From Jaltomata sinuosa (taxonomy: Eukaryota > Streptophyta > Magnoliopsida > Solanales > Solanaceae): a DNA stretch of 64,000 bases. The translations under genes were made by a program, and so were the position numbers. Position 1 is the first letter of the stretch. Each line of letters begins with the position of its first letter. Where the stretch lies: contig QJPP01005269.1 in NCBI GenBank assembly GCA_003996215.1, positions 1-64,000 on the forward strand, in the 5' to 3' direction. Below, one piece after another: positions 11,678 through 23,402 of the stretch. Under the pieces are notes generated by a model, which saw only the letters and a program-made list of their open reading frames with translations, made no database searches and had not been told where the DNA came from.

Positions 11678-13374
11678 TTTCATGCACCGAGGTCACCCCC
11701 TAGACGTAATACAGGACTTGGGACCACAAGGATCCCAAGCTAACCCTTGGCCATAGCATTCTCAAGCATAACCAAAGATAAGCGGAAGCATAATACGGAA
11801 ATCCAATAAGGAAATATCAATAAGGGTCTAAGAGCCACATAACATACAATATCCAAAAAGGGAACTTGAATACAAACTATGTCTGAAAGCCTCTAGTCAT
11901 AACATAAGAGTTTCTAGGACAAGACCCTAGCTAACTCGGTGTATAAAAGTAAAGCTAACATAAGGAAAAGCATAACTAGTCCTCGAACCATGAGAACTCA
12001 CCACAGCTGACTAAGGAAGTGGCCTGAGACTTTAGCCACAAAGTTGAGAAGGGGTACCTGAGTCTGCATCATAAAAGATGCAGCGCAATATGCGTTAGTA
12101 CTATGGAATGTACTAAGTATGTGAGCGATGCATAAGTAAGGAAAGCATGATTTAAAAGGGTACTTAAACATAATTCATACGTAGTAGAGTATCATGAAAA
12201 GATATCAACATAAAAAGCTAAATCATAAGGCAAAATCCAACTTCGAGATGATGTTTCATAAGAAGGTTCATAAAGCTTAAAAAACTTGAAAACATAACAT
12301 ACGGGAGTTTTTTATAACCGACATGAGACCACGTGAGCTACATGGAATCTAACTGTATAACCCCAGTTAGCAAAGCTGACTCTGAACCCTTCCAAGGAAC
12401 AAGTCACCATATCCAACTATATAACCCTAGTTGGAAAAGCTGTCCTATGTCCCGCTAAGGCAAGGACACCATACATAAAGACGTGGATCCACTCTCATAA
12501 GCCTTAAAGGCACATATCATATCATATCATGACCTACGCTGGCAACGTAGTTTATGGGACTAAGGGTACTCTCAACCCATCCTCTCGGTGCTAAATACTA
12601 CTCCCAAAATATGCATACATATAGCTCATAATCATGAAGGCATACTCTCATGCCAAATCTTATTCGTAGGGGCATACTCTAATGCCAAATATTTCCTCAA
12701 CTTTTAGATCAAAACCCTAATTTCATATCTTCATAATTCAGCATAAGAATTGGGGATTTGGGGCACAAGGGTGAAAGGAACCCTTTGTTAAAAAATCCAC
12801 ATACCTTGGTGAAAGATTACCCACTTGATAGGAAAAGAATAAGGAGACTTGACTTGGAGCTTGGAGACTTGAGCTTGAGAGCAATTTTCCTCTTTGAGTG
12901 AAGAATGATGAACTTAAGAGGGACTTAGGGTAATATGGGTGAAAATCCTTCTAAAAGTAGTCAAAATGACTTCACTTAATACATAATAGGGTGGAAAATA
13001 ACCAAAATGTCCCTGAGAATTAAATAAGAAAAGGCTGGAAAACAGTCAACCTTCAGTGACCACGTTTTTGTCGACGGTCCATACTTCGGGACTTCAACTC
13101 GTCAATCCTGGGTACTGGAAGAGGAACTTCTGAACTTTGAAGGATGAGCATCAGGGTAGTTGGTAACGACGGTCCGTCATCCTGAAGGACGGACCATTCC
13201 TTGACCCTTTATTTCTCGGACCAACTTAGGGATCCTCTAAGACTTGGACGACGTGCGCACAGGATAGACCGTTGTTCCAAACCATGAACCGTCATCTAAG
13301 TCGTCATCCTTGGACACATGGAAATTTTCTGAGATTTTAACTTAGATAGTTGGATACGTGCACGGGGTGTTACA
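11678..13374 (-). repeat. 5' LTR of element 2
   Basis: It aligns with 4467-6623. The inner end is mutated (TTTCATGCACC where the partner has TTGTCACGCCCC). Two deletions set it apart: about 370 bp near 12690, and about 120 bp near 13088 that removes part of the GACGG word cassette. Most single differences between the copies look like C-to-T or G-to-A changes, as expected of methylated DNA. Confidence 0.9.
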
Positions 13375-13530
13375 GGTATCATAAGTAAATCTCATAGTTT
13401 AAAGCTTAAAGCATGAAATAGAAAAGCATGTGTCTTAATTCTTCATACGGGAGTTTCTCTTAACCGACATAAACCATGATGAGCTACATGGAGTCCAGTG
13501 TCATACACCCATACCAAAAAAGGTTGTCCT

Positions 13531-13602
13531 AACCGGCCAAAATTAGAACCTTATCATATCAGGGACAACCGGCCAAAATTAGAACCTTATCATATCAGGA
13601 TC
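13531..13602. repeat. 36-bp tandem duplication in element 1's 3' LTR
   Basis: The unit beginning 'ccggccaaaattagaacc' occurs twice with a period of 36 bp. The partner LTR has it once (near 20580), so it was gained in this copy or lost in the other after insertion. Confidence 0.85.
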
Positions 13603-14479
13603 CTGTCATAAGCCACAGAGGGTACCTACAGTGGCACGTAATTCTGGGACTAAGGGTAATCTCACTACGTCCAACTCGATGCTCAATACTACTCCCAAAA
13701 CATATACATATAGCTCACAAATACTTGTGACATATCTAATGCCAAATATGTTTGAAAAGCATAAGGGTGTATCTAATACCATGCAATTCACATAGCTTAG
13801 GTAGACATATCTAGATGCCAAACATTCCATAAAACATAGGGACATATCTAATGTCATGCAATTCATACTTCAAAATCCTTAATGCTTAGCATAGCCATAA
13901 TTCAAGACATACTTTTCTTTCTAGATTCATAACTTGAAGAATTTGGCATGCAAAATCATGATAATAGAGGCCATGTTATCTAAACATGCCAATTTTGCTT
14001 GAAAACATGCAAATCAATAGAATCATGCTAAAATTCATCATTAACATATGGGCTTTTGAAATTATGCTAGGAATCTTAATTAAAACATGAGTAATGAATG
14101 GGAAATCATGACCTGATACTTTAAAAAAAACCATACTTTTCCCCCAATTTGGATAAGAACCTTAATTTCACAATTTCATAAATCAAAGTAAAACATGGGG
14201 TTTTGGGCATAAGGTTGAAAGGAATCCCTCATTGAATACCCACATACATTATTGAAGCTTTCTTGATCTAAGATGAAAAGAAATAGAGGCTTGAACTTGG
14301 AGCTTGAAGGAGTTCTTTCTTCTTTTGGAATAGAATTGCTTAGAATGAGAAGAGTTTAGGCTATTAGGGAATAAAACCCTACTTGAAATGGTCAAAACGA
14401 CCTCACTTAATAGTTAAAAGGGTGGGTAATTATAGAAATACCCCTGGGATTTTATTAGAGAAAAGCTTATTAAAAACTA

Positions 14480-14850
14480 AGTTTCAGGTTCCACGGGTCC
14501 TTTCCACGGACCGTAGAAGTAACCACTTTTCGTGGATAGGAGTCGTGATTTCTAATCCAAAAGTTAGGCTGTGGATAGCTTTCCATGGATCAACAGGACA
14601 GCTCGTGGAAACTTCCACGAGTCATAGAAACCTCTTGTGTTTTTAAGGATTTAACTGCCCTCAGTCTGAGTTCCACGAGTGGTTTAAACGACTCGTGAAA
14701 CTAATCATGACCCATAAAATTCACTCGTAGTTCTCAGACCATAGGTGGGATCTTTAGGACAGGTTTCACGGGTCACTTCCGTGACTCGTGGTTCTATCCA
14801 CGGCTCGTGGACTTGACTCGTGATACCTGGAAGTTCCAAAAATTTTAGAG
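14480..14850. repeat. Word-repeat cassette of element 1 3' LTR (CACGACTCGTG words)
   Basis: About a dozen copies or half-copies of CCACG, CGTGG, 'cgactcgtg' and 'cacgagtc' fill this block, some as inverted pairs, for example 'tccacggctcgtgga' near 14797. It sits between the LTR start (minus strand, 14891) and the damaged TATA region near 14430. The matching block in the 5' LTR is 21510-21870. Confidence 0.8.
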
Positions 14851-14891
14851 TTTCTAAGTTTAAAAGCTTAATCGAATTTCGGGGTGTTACA

Positions 14892-14926
14892 ATATCTCCC
14901 CCTTGAGATCATTGATCCTCGAATGA
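14892..14926 (-). promoter_or_regulatory. Polypurine tract and decayed hairpin of element 1
   Basis: The minus strand reads AAGGGGGAGATAT next to the 3' LTR. 14909-14926 matches the hairpin of element 2 with two changed bases in one arm (TCATTGA facing CGAATGA around TCCT). Confidence 0.85.
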
Positions 14927-15123
14927 AGACTAAGCGGAGAAAACTGGAGAGAAAATAGCTCAACCAAACAACAAAACATGAAAACTGAAGAATGAACATG
15001 AAAACTATCTTTTCAACTTAAAACATGATAGAACTAACTTCGGAAAAATAAATGCATGCTAGGATCATGAGAAAAACTGATGGAATAGAATCGGAGGGAT
15101 GTACTAAGGAGGAAACTAATACC

Positions 15124-16460
15124 TCAAGTTGAAACTGAGTCGGGAGGAAAGAGATGAGGGTACTTGGCTTTCATGGCTGCTTCTGCTTCCCAAGTAGCTC
15201 CCTCAACCCGCTGATTTCTCCAAAGGACCTTCACCGAAGCGACTTTTTTGTTCCTCAACCTCCAAATCTGATGATTAAGAATCTCCATGGGAACTTCCTC
15301 ATAATTAAGGTTGTCCTTCACACCCACATCCTCCAAAGGAACAATCAAGGTCGGATCACCAACACACTTCTTCAACAAAGAAACATGGAAAACTGGATGA
15401 ACCACTTCTAATTATGTTGGCAAATCCAACTCATAAGCAACACTACCAACTCTCCTCAGAATCTGATAAGAACCTACATAGCAGGGACTAAGCTTCCCTT
15501 TCTTGCCAAATCTCATCACACCCTTCATGGGTGACACTTTCAGAAATACTCAATCATCAACCTCAAACTCCAACTCCCTTCTCCGCACATCTGCATATGA
15601 TTTCTGTCGACTCTGAGCGGTTTTCAACCTCTCTTAATAATCTGAACTTTCCCCATAGTCTCATAAACTGAATCTGGACCAATCAAATCTTCCTCACCTA
15701 CCTCAAACCAACCAATAGGAGATCTACACCTCCACCTATAAAGTGCCTCATAAGGAGCCATCTAGATGCTAGAATGAAAGCTGTTGTTATAGTCAAACTC
15801 GATAAGAGGTAAGTGTTCATCCCAACTACCTTTGAAATTAATAACACAAGCCCTCAACATATCCTCCAAAGTCTGAATAGTATGCTCTGCCTGGCCATCC
15901 GTCTGTGGGTGAAAAGTTGTGCTAAGCTTAACCTGAGTACCAAGACCTCTCTGAAATAACTTCCAAAACTGGGATGTAAATTGAGTACCCCTATCAGAAA
16001 TGATAGACAATAGAACACCATGCAATATGACTATCTCTCGAATGTAGAGTCTGGCATAATCATCTGGTATATCTGTAGTCTTAACAACCAAGAAGTGGGA
16101 TGACTTAGTCATCCGGTCGATAATCACCTAAATAGAATCATATTGCCTTCGAGTAAGAGGCAACCCAGTAATAAAATCCATATTGATCGCTTCCCATTTC
16201 CAAGTAGGAAGGTCAATATCCTGAGTCATACCACCTGGTCGATGATGCTGTACTTTCACTTGTTGACAATTGGGACACTTAGCCACAAAACTTGTTATGT
16301 CCCTCTTCATGCCATTCCACCAATAGACTTCCCGTAGGTCACGGTACATCTTGGTGGCACCGGGGTGAATAGAATACCTGGAGCAATGAGCCTCTGCCAA
16401 AATCTGTTGTCTCAAACCATCTATCTCAGAAACACATAATCGACCCTGATATCGAAGCAT
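15124..16460 (-). pseudogene. Element 1 integrase and chromodomain (broken)
   Basis: The segment 16128-16460 holds the zinc-binding region (SIHPGATKMYRDLREVYWWN, CPNCQQVK). 15762-16127 holds the core with VDRMTKSSH region, SDRGTQFTSQFW and DGQAEHTIQ, so the D, D, E set is kept. 15124-15405 is the chromodomain tail with KVLWRNQRVEGATWEAEAA. Stops or shifts lie at 16127, near 15761 and between 15406 and 15650. Sequence and domain order match element 2 closely, with a different set of lesions. Confidence 0.9.
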
Positions 16461-17983
16461 ACCATCTCCCCATTGGGAGAAAACTTCTACCCTTTCTGAT
16501 GCACTGCACCCCTTAACTGGTGCAAAATAGGATCATTGTCTTGCTTTTCTTTCACTTCAGCTACCAAGGAAGATTCAGATCCATTTTGAACAATAACACC
16601 ACCTTCAGTCAAATCCATAAGGTGAACTCCTAGTCGAGCCAGTCGATGAACATCCTTGGCCAATTCCTTCTTTCCGTCTTAAACCAAAGACACACTACCA
16701 ATGGGAAACCTACTAAGTGCATCCGCCATGACATTGGCCTTACCCGGATGGTAAAGCACACTCATATCATAATCCTTAAGAAGCTCAAGCCATCTTTTTT
16801 TATGAAGATTCAATTCCTTTTGAGTGAACACATACTGAAGACTCTTATGATCGGTGAACACATCCATATGAACGCCATACAAGTAATGTCTCTAAATCTT
16901 CAAAGCAAAAACCACGGCCGCTAACTCAAGATCATGAGTAGGGTAGATTTTCTCATGAATCTTAAGTTGTCTCAAAGCATAAGCAATCACTTTACCACGC
17001 TGCATCAACACACAACCCAAACCAATCTTTGAAGCATCACAATACACAATAAAGTTATTTAGGCCCTCTGGTAGATCCAACACTGGTGTTGTGGTCAATC
17101 TAGTCTTCAATTCCTGAAAGTTCTTCTCACATATATCAGACCACTGAAATTTAACCCTATTTTGAGTCAACCCAGTCAATGGGGTAGCAATGGAAGAAAA
17201 CCCTACCATAAATCTCTTGTATTTATCAGCCAAACTCAAAAAACTCCTAATATCAAATGGGGAAGTGGGTCTAGGCTAGTTCTTTACTGACTCAATCTTT
17301 TGAGAATCAACTCGAATACCATCTCTAGTCACAATATGACCAAAAAAAGTAACAGACTGCATCCAAAACTCACACTTGCTAAACTTGGCAAATAACTGTC
17401 GATCCTTGAGAGTTTGCAACACAACTCTCAAATGGTCCGCATGCTCCTCCTAACTCCGAGAATAGATAAGAATATCATCAATGAAAACAATCACAAATAT
17501 ATCCAGATACTATTTAAACACATGGTTCATCAAATCCATAAAGGCTGCAGGAGCATTCGTTAATCCAAAAGACATAACCACAAATTCATAATGACCATAC
17601 TGAGTTCTGAAGGCTGTCTTTGGAATGTCACACTCTCAAACTTGAATCTGATAATAACTGGATCTAAGGTCGATCTTGGAGAAGAAAATATCACCCTAAA
17701 GCTGATCAAACAAGTCAGCAATCCTAGGAATTGGATACTTATTCTTGATTGTGACTTTGTTCAACTCACGATAGTCGATACACATTCTGAGAGAACCATC
17801 TTTCTTTCGCACGAATAAAACTGGATCTCCCCATTGAGAGATGTTGGGTCGAATAAAACCCTTATCAAGGAGGTATTTCAACTAATCTTTCAATTCCTTA
17901 AAATCTACAAAATCCATTCTAAATGGAGGAATAAAGATAGGATACATATCTAGAAGAAGGTCTATTCCAAAGTCAATCTCCCA
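16461..17983 (-). pseudogene. Element 1 reverse transcriptase and RNase H (broken)
   Basis: RT blocks KDGSLRMCIDYRELNKV (17696-17881) and FIDDILIYSR (near 17460-17500) are both readable, so the catalytic aspartates remain. RNase H (16679-17239) keeps CDASKIG, HDLELAAVV, FTDHKSLQY and ADALSR. Stops interrupt it at 17882, at about 17270, at 16892/16882 and near 16678. It would copy the RNA into DNA if repaired by nature; here it is dead. Confidence 0.88.
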
Positions 17984-19560
17984 CTAGGGAGGGACTCCGG
18001 GTAAATCTTTAGGAAACACTTTTAGAATCTCATTCACAATAGGAACAGACTGAAGAGATGGGGCTTTGGACTTCGTGTCCATAACCTGAACTATATGATA
18101 GACATAACCCTTAAAAATCATCTTCCTAGCCTGAAGATAAGATATAAAATGACCCTTCGAGGATGGAGGACTACCTTGCCACTCTAAGACAGGTTCATTT
18201 GGGAACTTAAAACTGAAGACTCGAGTATGACAATCAACTGAGGCATAACATGCATACAACCAATCCATACCAAGAATAACATCAAAATTAGTCATCTCCA
18301 ACTCTACTAGATCCGCTGAAGTGACTCTATGAAGGACTGAGATAGGGCAATTTGGGTAGATTTGTTTGGCTAGGACTGACTCACCAACAGGACTAGAAAC
18401 ACAAAAGGGTTCTAAGAGCTGATCAGGACTAATCTCAAACTTGCAAGTAACATAAAGGGTCACAAAAGATAAAAAGGCATTGAGGTCTAATAAAGCATAC
18501 ACATCGAAAGAGAAGACTTTCAACATACCAGTAACAACATCCAATGAACTCTCCAGGTCTTAGCAAGAGGACATGGCATAAAGGCAGTTCTGGCACTGAC
18601 CACCAGAACTAAAAGCAACACCCTGCTGGGTCGATCGATCTCCTGGGCTGCTAGGGAAGACTGAGTTATGCTGCCTCCCTATACCTTCTTAGCCAAAGGG
18701 CAATCCTTAATCTTGTGTCCAACTTGACCACACCCAAAGCATCCACCTGAACCAGCTAAACACTCACCAGGATGACTTTTACCACACTTTTTGCAAGAAG
18801 GGTAAGGAGTCCCCTTTGCAACACTCCCTTGCGAATAAGAACCAGATCCTCTACCAGTCTGATCATGACGAGGCCTGGGGGACTGGGTAGGAACACTAGC
18901 TGAAGAATGAACTTTCCCTGATGATTTCTTCTAAAATGAAGAGCGATATCTGCCTCCAAACTTCTGATGGCCAAAACCCAAACTCTCTGATCTAACCCTC
19001 TTGTTCTCCCTTGCCATCTCTCTCAACTTGTATCCCTCGATCTGATGGGCATGAGTCATAAGTTGAGAAATATCCATGTCACCCAAAAGCATTGTGGACC
19101 TACACTCCTTCTTTACCAAATTCGACACACCATAAACATACTTACTCATCTCATCTCATGGGTCAGCCACCATAGAAGGAGCATACTTAGAAAGATGGGT
19201 GAAATTCAATCCATACTCCTGAACCAATATAGAACCTTGCCTTAAATTCATGAACTCTTTGACCCTAGATTGCCTCAACTCCCTCGGGAAGAACCGGTCA
19301 AGAAAAGCCCTCTCAAAACACTCCCAAGTCATAGGGACCACATCCCTAGCCCTAGCATATTTCCATTGGGTGAACCAAATATAAGCCGCGTCCTTGAGTT
19401 GATAGGAAGCTAGCTCAACGCCATCAATGTCAACCACTTGCATTACACCAAAGATCTTCTTTACCTCATCCAAGAAATTTTATGGATTTTCACTAACTTT
19501 GGAACCCAGAACTCAGGTGGGTTCATACGGATGAAGTCTTAGACTCGGGCCTCTACTCCG
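17984..19560 (-). pseudogene. Element 1 gag and protease (broken)
   Basis: Capsid segment 19156-19473 shows ELASYQLKDAAYIWFTQW and FLDRFFPRELRQ. 18931-19149 continues with HAHQIEGYKLREMAREN. Near 18690-18800 both zinc knuckles are complete (CKKCGKSHPGEC and CFGCGQVGHKIKDC), unlike element 2. The protease segment 17984-18544 has LLDLNAFLSF where the active site should read D-P-G or D-S-G, so it is probably inactive, followed by LGMDWLYACYAS. Stops occur near 19150, 18750 and 18545. Confidence 0.87.
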
Positions 19561-19891
19561 CCTTGAGGGTGGCCAGGGATAGGAGCCTGCTAATTTTCCT
19601 GAGTGGCCATAGTCTGGGCTAGTATATAACCTTGGGGTCCGGAATTGGAGGGTCAATATTTCAAGAGGCTTTGTGAGGCATGGCACGGCGAGGAGGCATA
19701 ATTTGAAATGCATAAAGAATGGATTAGAGGGTTAATAGAGTTAAACTTTATCACACGATATTGATTAGGAAAGAAGTGAAGTGTTTCCTAAGACACCTCA
19801 TAGCTTCTCTCTCATAAGTGTGACGCACTTCACACACATGAAAGAGACTCTACTCGATGCATCTTTCAGACAACCTAGGACTCTTGAACTT

Positions 19892-19909
19892 GAGGCTTGA
19901 TACCAAGTT
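19892..19909 (-). promoter_or_regulatory. Primer binding site of element 1 (tRNA-iMet type)
   Basis: The plus strand reads GAGGCTTGATACCA followed by the LTR edge. The minus strand TGGTATCA matches the first eight bases of the initiator tRNA-Met site; a base is missing after it. Confidence 0.8.
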
Positions 19910-21454
19910 TGTCACGCCCCGAGGCTACCCCATAGGTGTAATACGGGACCCGAGACCACAAATGCCCCAAGTTAACCCTTGGTCATAGCATACTCAGTTA
20001 TTCATAAGAAAACATAGTGGAAGCATAAATATAAAGCTAGGCAACCCAATCCATAAAAGATAAAGTCAAGATGAAACATAATCCAAAAGAAAGATCTGAA
20101 TATAATCTATGTCTGAAAAGCCTCTAAACTATCATAAAGAGTTGATGGGACAATACCCCAACTAACTCAGATATCCAAAGAAGGAACATGAAATAGATAG
20201 GTCTAACACTAGCCCTCGGATAATGAGGACTCACCAATGGAAACTGGATCTCCGGTGATGTCTAGCCATGAGTCTGAGGGAAGGAGACTGTATCTGCACC
20301 ATCAAAGGATGCAGCGCGAGAATATGCGTCAGTACTATAGGATGTACTGAATATGTGAGACATGCATAAATATGGTAAAAATATACTTAAAACATAATTA
20401 AAACTGAGTTCATGCATAAAAGAGGTGTCATAAGTAAATCTCATAGTTTAAAGCTTAAAGCATGAAATAGAAAAGCATAAGTCTTAATTATTCATACGGA
20501 GTTTCTCTTAACCGACATAAACCATGATGAGCTATATGGAGTCCAGTGTCATACACCCACATTGAAAAAGGTTGTCCTAACCAGCCAAACTAAGAACCTT
20601 ATCATATCAGGATCCTGTCATAAGCCACAGAGGGTACCTATGGTGGCTCATAGTTTTGGGACTAAGGGTAATCTTACCCTGTACAACTCGGTGCTTAATA
20701 CTACTCCCAAAATATATACATATAGCTCACATATACTTGTGACATATCTAATGCCAAATTTGTTTGAAAAGTATAAGGGTATATCTAATACCATTCAATT
20801 CACCTAGCTTAGGTAGACATATCTAGATGCCAAACCTTTCATAAAACATAGGGACATATCTAATGTCATGTAATTCATACTTCAAAATCCTTAAAGCTTA
20901 GTATAGCCATAATTCAAAATGTACTTTTCTTTCTAATTTTATAACTTAAAGAATTTGGCATGCAATTTCATGATAATAGAGGCCATGTTATCTAAACATG
21001 CCATTTTTTCTTGAAAATATGCAAATCAATGGAATCATGCTATAATTCATCATCAACATATAGACTTTTGAAATTATGCAAGGAATCTTAATTAAAACAT
21101 GAGTAATGAATGGGAAATCATGAATTGATACTTTAAAACAAAACTCATAACTTTTCCCCCAATTTAGGTAAGAACCCTAATTTCACAATTTCATAAATCA
21201 AAGTAAAATATGGGGTTTTGGGCATAAGGGTGAAAGGAATCCCTCATTGAATACCCACATACCTTATTGAAGCTTGCTTGATCTAAGATGAAAAGAAATG
21301 GAGGTTTGAACTTGGAGCTTGAGACTTGGAGCTTGAAGGAGTTCTTTCTTCTTTTGGAATAGAACTGCTTAGAATGAGAAAAGTGTAGGCTATTAGGGAA
21401 TAAAACCCTACTAGAAATGGTCAAAACACCTCACTTAAGAGTTAAAAGTGTGGG

Positions 21455-21462
21455 TATTTATA
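21455..21462 (-). promoter_or_regulatory. TATA box in the 5' LTR of element 1
   Basis: The minus strand reads CTATAAATACCC around this site, about 50 bp beyond the word cassette. It is the likely core promoter of the element. Confidence 0.6.
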
Positions 21463-21509
21463 GAAATACCCCTGGGATTTAATTAGAGAAAAACTGATTA
21501 AAAACTCGA

Positions 21510-21870
21510 TTTCAGGTTCCACGGGTCCTTTCCATAAACCGTAGAAGTAAACACGACTCGTGGATAGGAGTCATGGTTTCTGAGACAAAAATTAGGCTAC
21601 GGATAACTTTCCACAGATCAATAACACATCTCGTGAAAACTTTCACGAGTCGTAGAAATCTCTCATGGTTTTGAGGATTTGACTGCCCTCAGTCTGAGTT
21701 CCACAGGTGGTTTCCACGACTCGTGAAACTAATCATGACCCGTAGACTCCACTCGTAGTTCTTATACCAGAGGTGGTATCTTCAAGACAGGTTTCACGGG
21801 TCACTTCCATAACTCATGGTTCTATCCACGGCTCGTGGACTTGACTCGTGTTACCTGGAAGTTCCAAATT
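21510..21870. repeat. Word-repeat cassette of element 1 5' LTR
   Basis: It has the same CACGACTCGTG-type words as 14480-14850, with many single-base differences at CG positions. The number and order of words are nearly the same in the two LTRs, as expected of copies made in one insertion. Confidence 0.8.
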
Positions 21871-21919
21871 TTTTAGAGTTTCTAAGTTTAAAAGCTGAAT
21901 CGAATTTTGGGGTGTTACA

Positions 21920-23177
21920 TCCTTATAGAAGCCCATAGTTCCAGATATTCTATTCATCCCAGTGCCACTAAGATATACCATGATCTGTGGGAAGTCTATT
22001 GGTGGAACGGCATATGGCTAAGTATCCTAACTGTCAGCAAGTGAAAGTAGAACATCAGAAACTAGGAGGTGTGACTCTAGATATTAGCATTCCTACTTGG
22101 AAGTGGGAGGTGATCAACATGGATTTCATTATGGGTTTACCTCATACACGCAGACAACACGACTCTTTTTGGTTGATTGTGGATAGGATGACCAAATCAG
22201 CCTATTTCCTAGCAGTTAAGACTACAGATTCAACAGAAGAGTATGCCAAACTCTACATCAGCGAGATAGTCAGGTTGCATGGGGTTCTCTTGTCTTTTAT
22301 CTCAGATAGGGGTCCTCAGTTTACATCTCATTTCTGGAGACCATTTCAGAAAGGTATTGGTACCCAGGTGAATCTCAGTACAATGTTTCATCCGCAGATA
22401 GATGGCCAGGCAAAGCGTACCATTCACACCATAGAGGACATGTTGAGATCTTGCGTGATCAATTTCAAGGGTAGTTGGTATGATCACCTACCTCTCATAA
22501 ATTTTACCTATAATAACAATTTCCATTCCAGTATTCAGATGGCCCCATATGAGGCACTCTATAGGCGTAGATGCAGGTTACCAGTTGGTTGGTTCGAAGT
22601 AGGTGAAGCAACATTGATTGGACCATATTCGGTTCATGAGTCTATGGAGAAAGTTTAGCTCATTAGAGAAAGATTAAAGACAACTCAGAGTCGTCAGAAG
22701 TCCTATGCAGATGTGAGGATGAGGGACTTAGAGTTTGAGGTTGAGGATTGGGTTTTCCTTAAAGTGTCACCCATAAAGGGTGTGATGAGATTTGGCAAGA
22801 AAGGGAACCTCAGTCCTAGATATGTAGGTCCTTACAGAATCTTGAAAAGGGTTGGTAATGTGGCTTATGAGTTAGAGTTGCCAGCAGAACTAGCAGCGGT
22901 TCATCCAGTCTTGCAAATTTCATTGTTGAAGAAGTGTGTTGGTGATCCAGCATTGATTGTGCCTTTAGAGAGTGTGGCTGTGAAGGATAGACTCACCTAT
23001 GAAGAGGTTCCAGTTGAGATTCTTGACCCTCAGGTTTTTAGGTTGAGAAATAAGGAAATATCTTCGGTAAATGTTTTCTGGAGGAATCAGTCCGACGAGG
23101 GAGCTACTTGGGAAGCAGAAGCAGCCATGATGGCCAAGTACCCTCACCTCTTCCCTTCCGATTCAGCTTCATCTTGA
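21920..23177 (+). pseudogene. Element A pol, second half: integrase and chromodomain
   Basis: After the TCCTT duplication the frame of element A resumes with 'EAHSSRYSIHP', then loses part of the zinc-binding region near 22010 (small deletion and frameshift). The core is readable from 21987 with VDRMTKSAYF and SDRGPQFTSHFW. The third catalytic residue is changed: DGQAKRTIH has lysine where sister copies have glutamate. A TAG at 22656-22658 replaces a glutamine codon (EKV-stop-LIRERLK). The chromodomain segment 22713-23177 is otherwise open and ends with VEGATWEAEAA-type sequence (DEGATWEAEAAMMAKYPHLF). Confidence 0.9.
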
Positions 23178-23402
23178 GGTAATAGTTCCTCTCCAGTTTC
23201 TCAGTTTACTCATGTGTATTTCAGTCTTAGTATCTTGTTCCCTCAGTTGTTCTTGCATTTTAGCATGTTTTCATGTCCATAGGACTCAACTCAGTCAGAT
23301 AATAGTTAATAGTACTCAGTTGGTAGGGATTGCAACTCTTTCACTCCAAACTCATCTTGATTAGTCTTCATTTGAGGATGAATGATCCCAAAGGGGAGAT
23401 AT
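23178..23402 (+). promoter_or_regulatory. 3' untranslated part of element A with hairpin and polypurine tract
   Basis: It is AT-rich and carries no frame. 23368-23385 is a weakened copy of the pre-PPT hairpin (TCATTTG facing TGAATGA). The polypurine tract AAAGGGGAGATAT lies at 23390-23402 and abuts the LTR. Confidence 0.8.

Larger units (their letters stand above)
4467..13374 (-). mobile_element. Element 2: complete but decayed Del/Tekay chromovirus inserted in element 1's LTR
   Basis: It runs from TG at 4467 to CA at 13374 (8.9 kb) with a perfect GGTAT duplication. In minus-strand order: 5' LTR 11678-13374, PBS 11661-11673, gag 10513-11348, zinc knuckles and protease 9806-10516, RT and RNase H 8465-9824, integrase and chromodomain 6857-8464, polypurine tract 6624-6637, 3' LTR 4467-6623. 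It is the youngest of the nest. Stops and frameshifts occur in every domain. It is related to but distinct from element 1: the polyproteins are close, while the LTR U3 parts differ. Confidence 0.93.
3948..14891 (-). repeat. 3' LTR of element 1, in two pieces (3948-4466 and 13380-14891)
   Basis: The two pieces join at GGTAT and then align end to end with the 5' LTR at 19910-21919. The terminal TGTCACG has become TGTCATG here. The TATA box region near 14425-14435 reads 'gtaattatag' where the other LTR has 'gtatttatag', so this copy's core promoter is damaged. It also carries a 36-bp duplication (13531-13602) missing from its partner, and a word cassette at 14480-14850. Confidence 0.9.
3948..21919 (-). 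mobile_element. Element 1: complete but decayed Del/Tekay chromovirus inserted in element A
   Basis: Termini are TG at 3948 and CA at 21919, flanked by TCCTT on both sides. The element reads on the minus strand. Its 5' LTR is 19910-21919, PBS 19892-19909, gag and pol 15124-19560, polypurine tract 14892-14905. Its 3' LTR is 3948-4466 plus 13380-14891, cut by element 2. Without element 2 it would be about 9.1 kb, a normal size for this clade. Both LTRs are about 2.0 kb and clearly alignable, so it is younger than its host A. All its frames carry stops or shifts. Confidence 0.92.
19910..21919 (-). repeat. 5' LTR of element 1
   Basis: This is a complete 2010-bp LTR with TG at 19910 and CA at 21919. 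It keeps a good TATA box on the minus strand (TATAAATA, 21455-21462), unlike the 3' copy. The word cassette (CACGACTCGTG type) is at 21510-21870. The 'gacatatctaatgcc' phrases at 20740-20860 form a loose short repeat. Confidence 0.92.
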
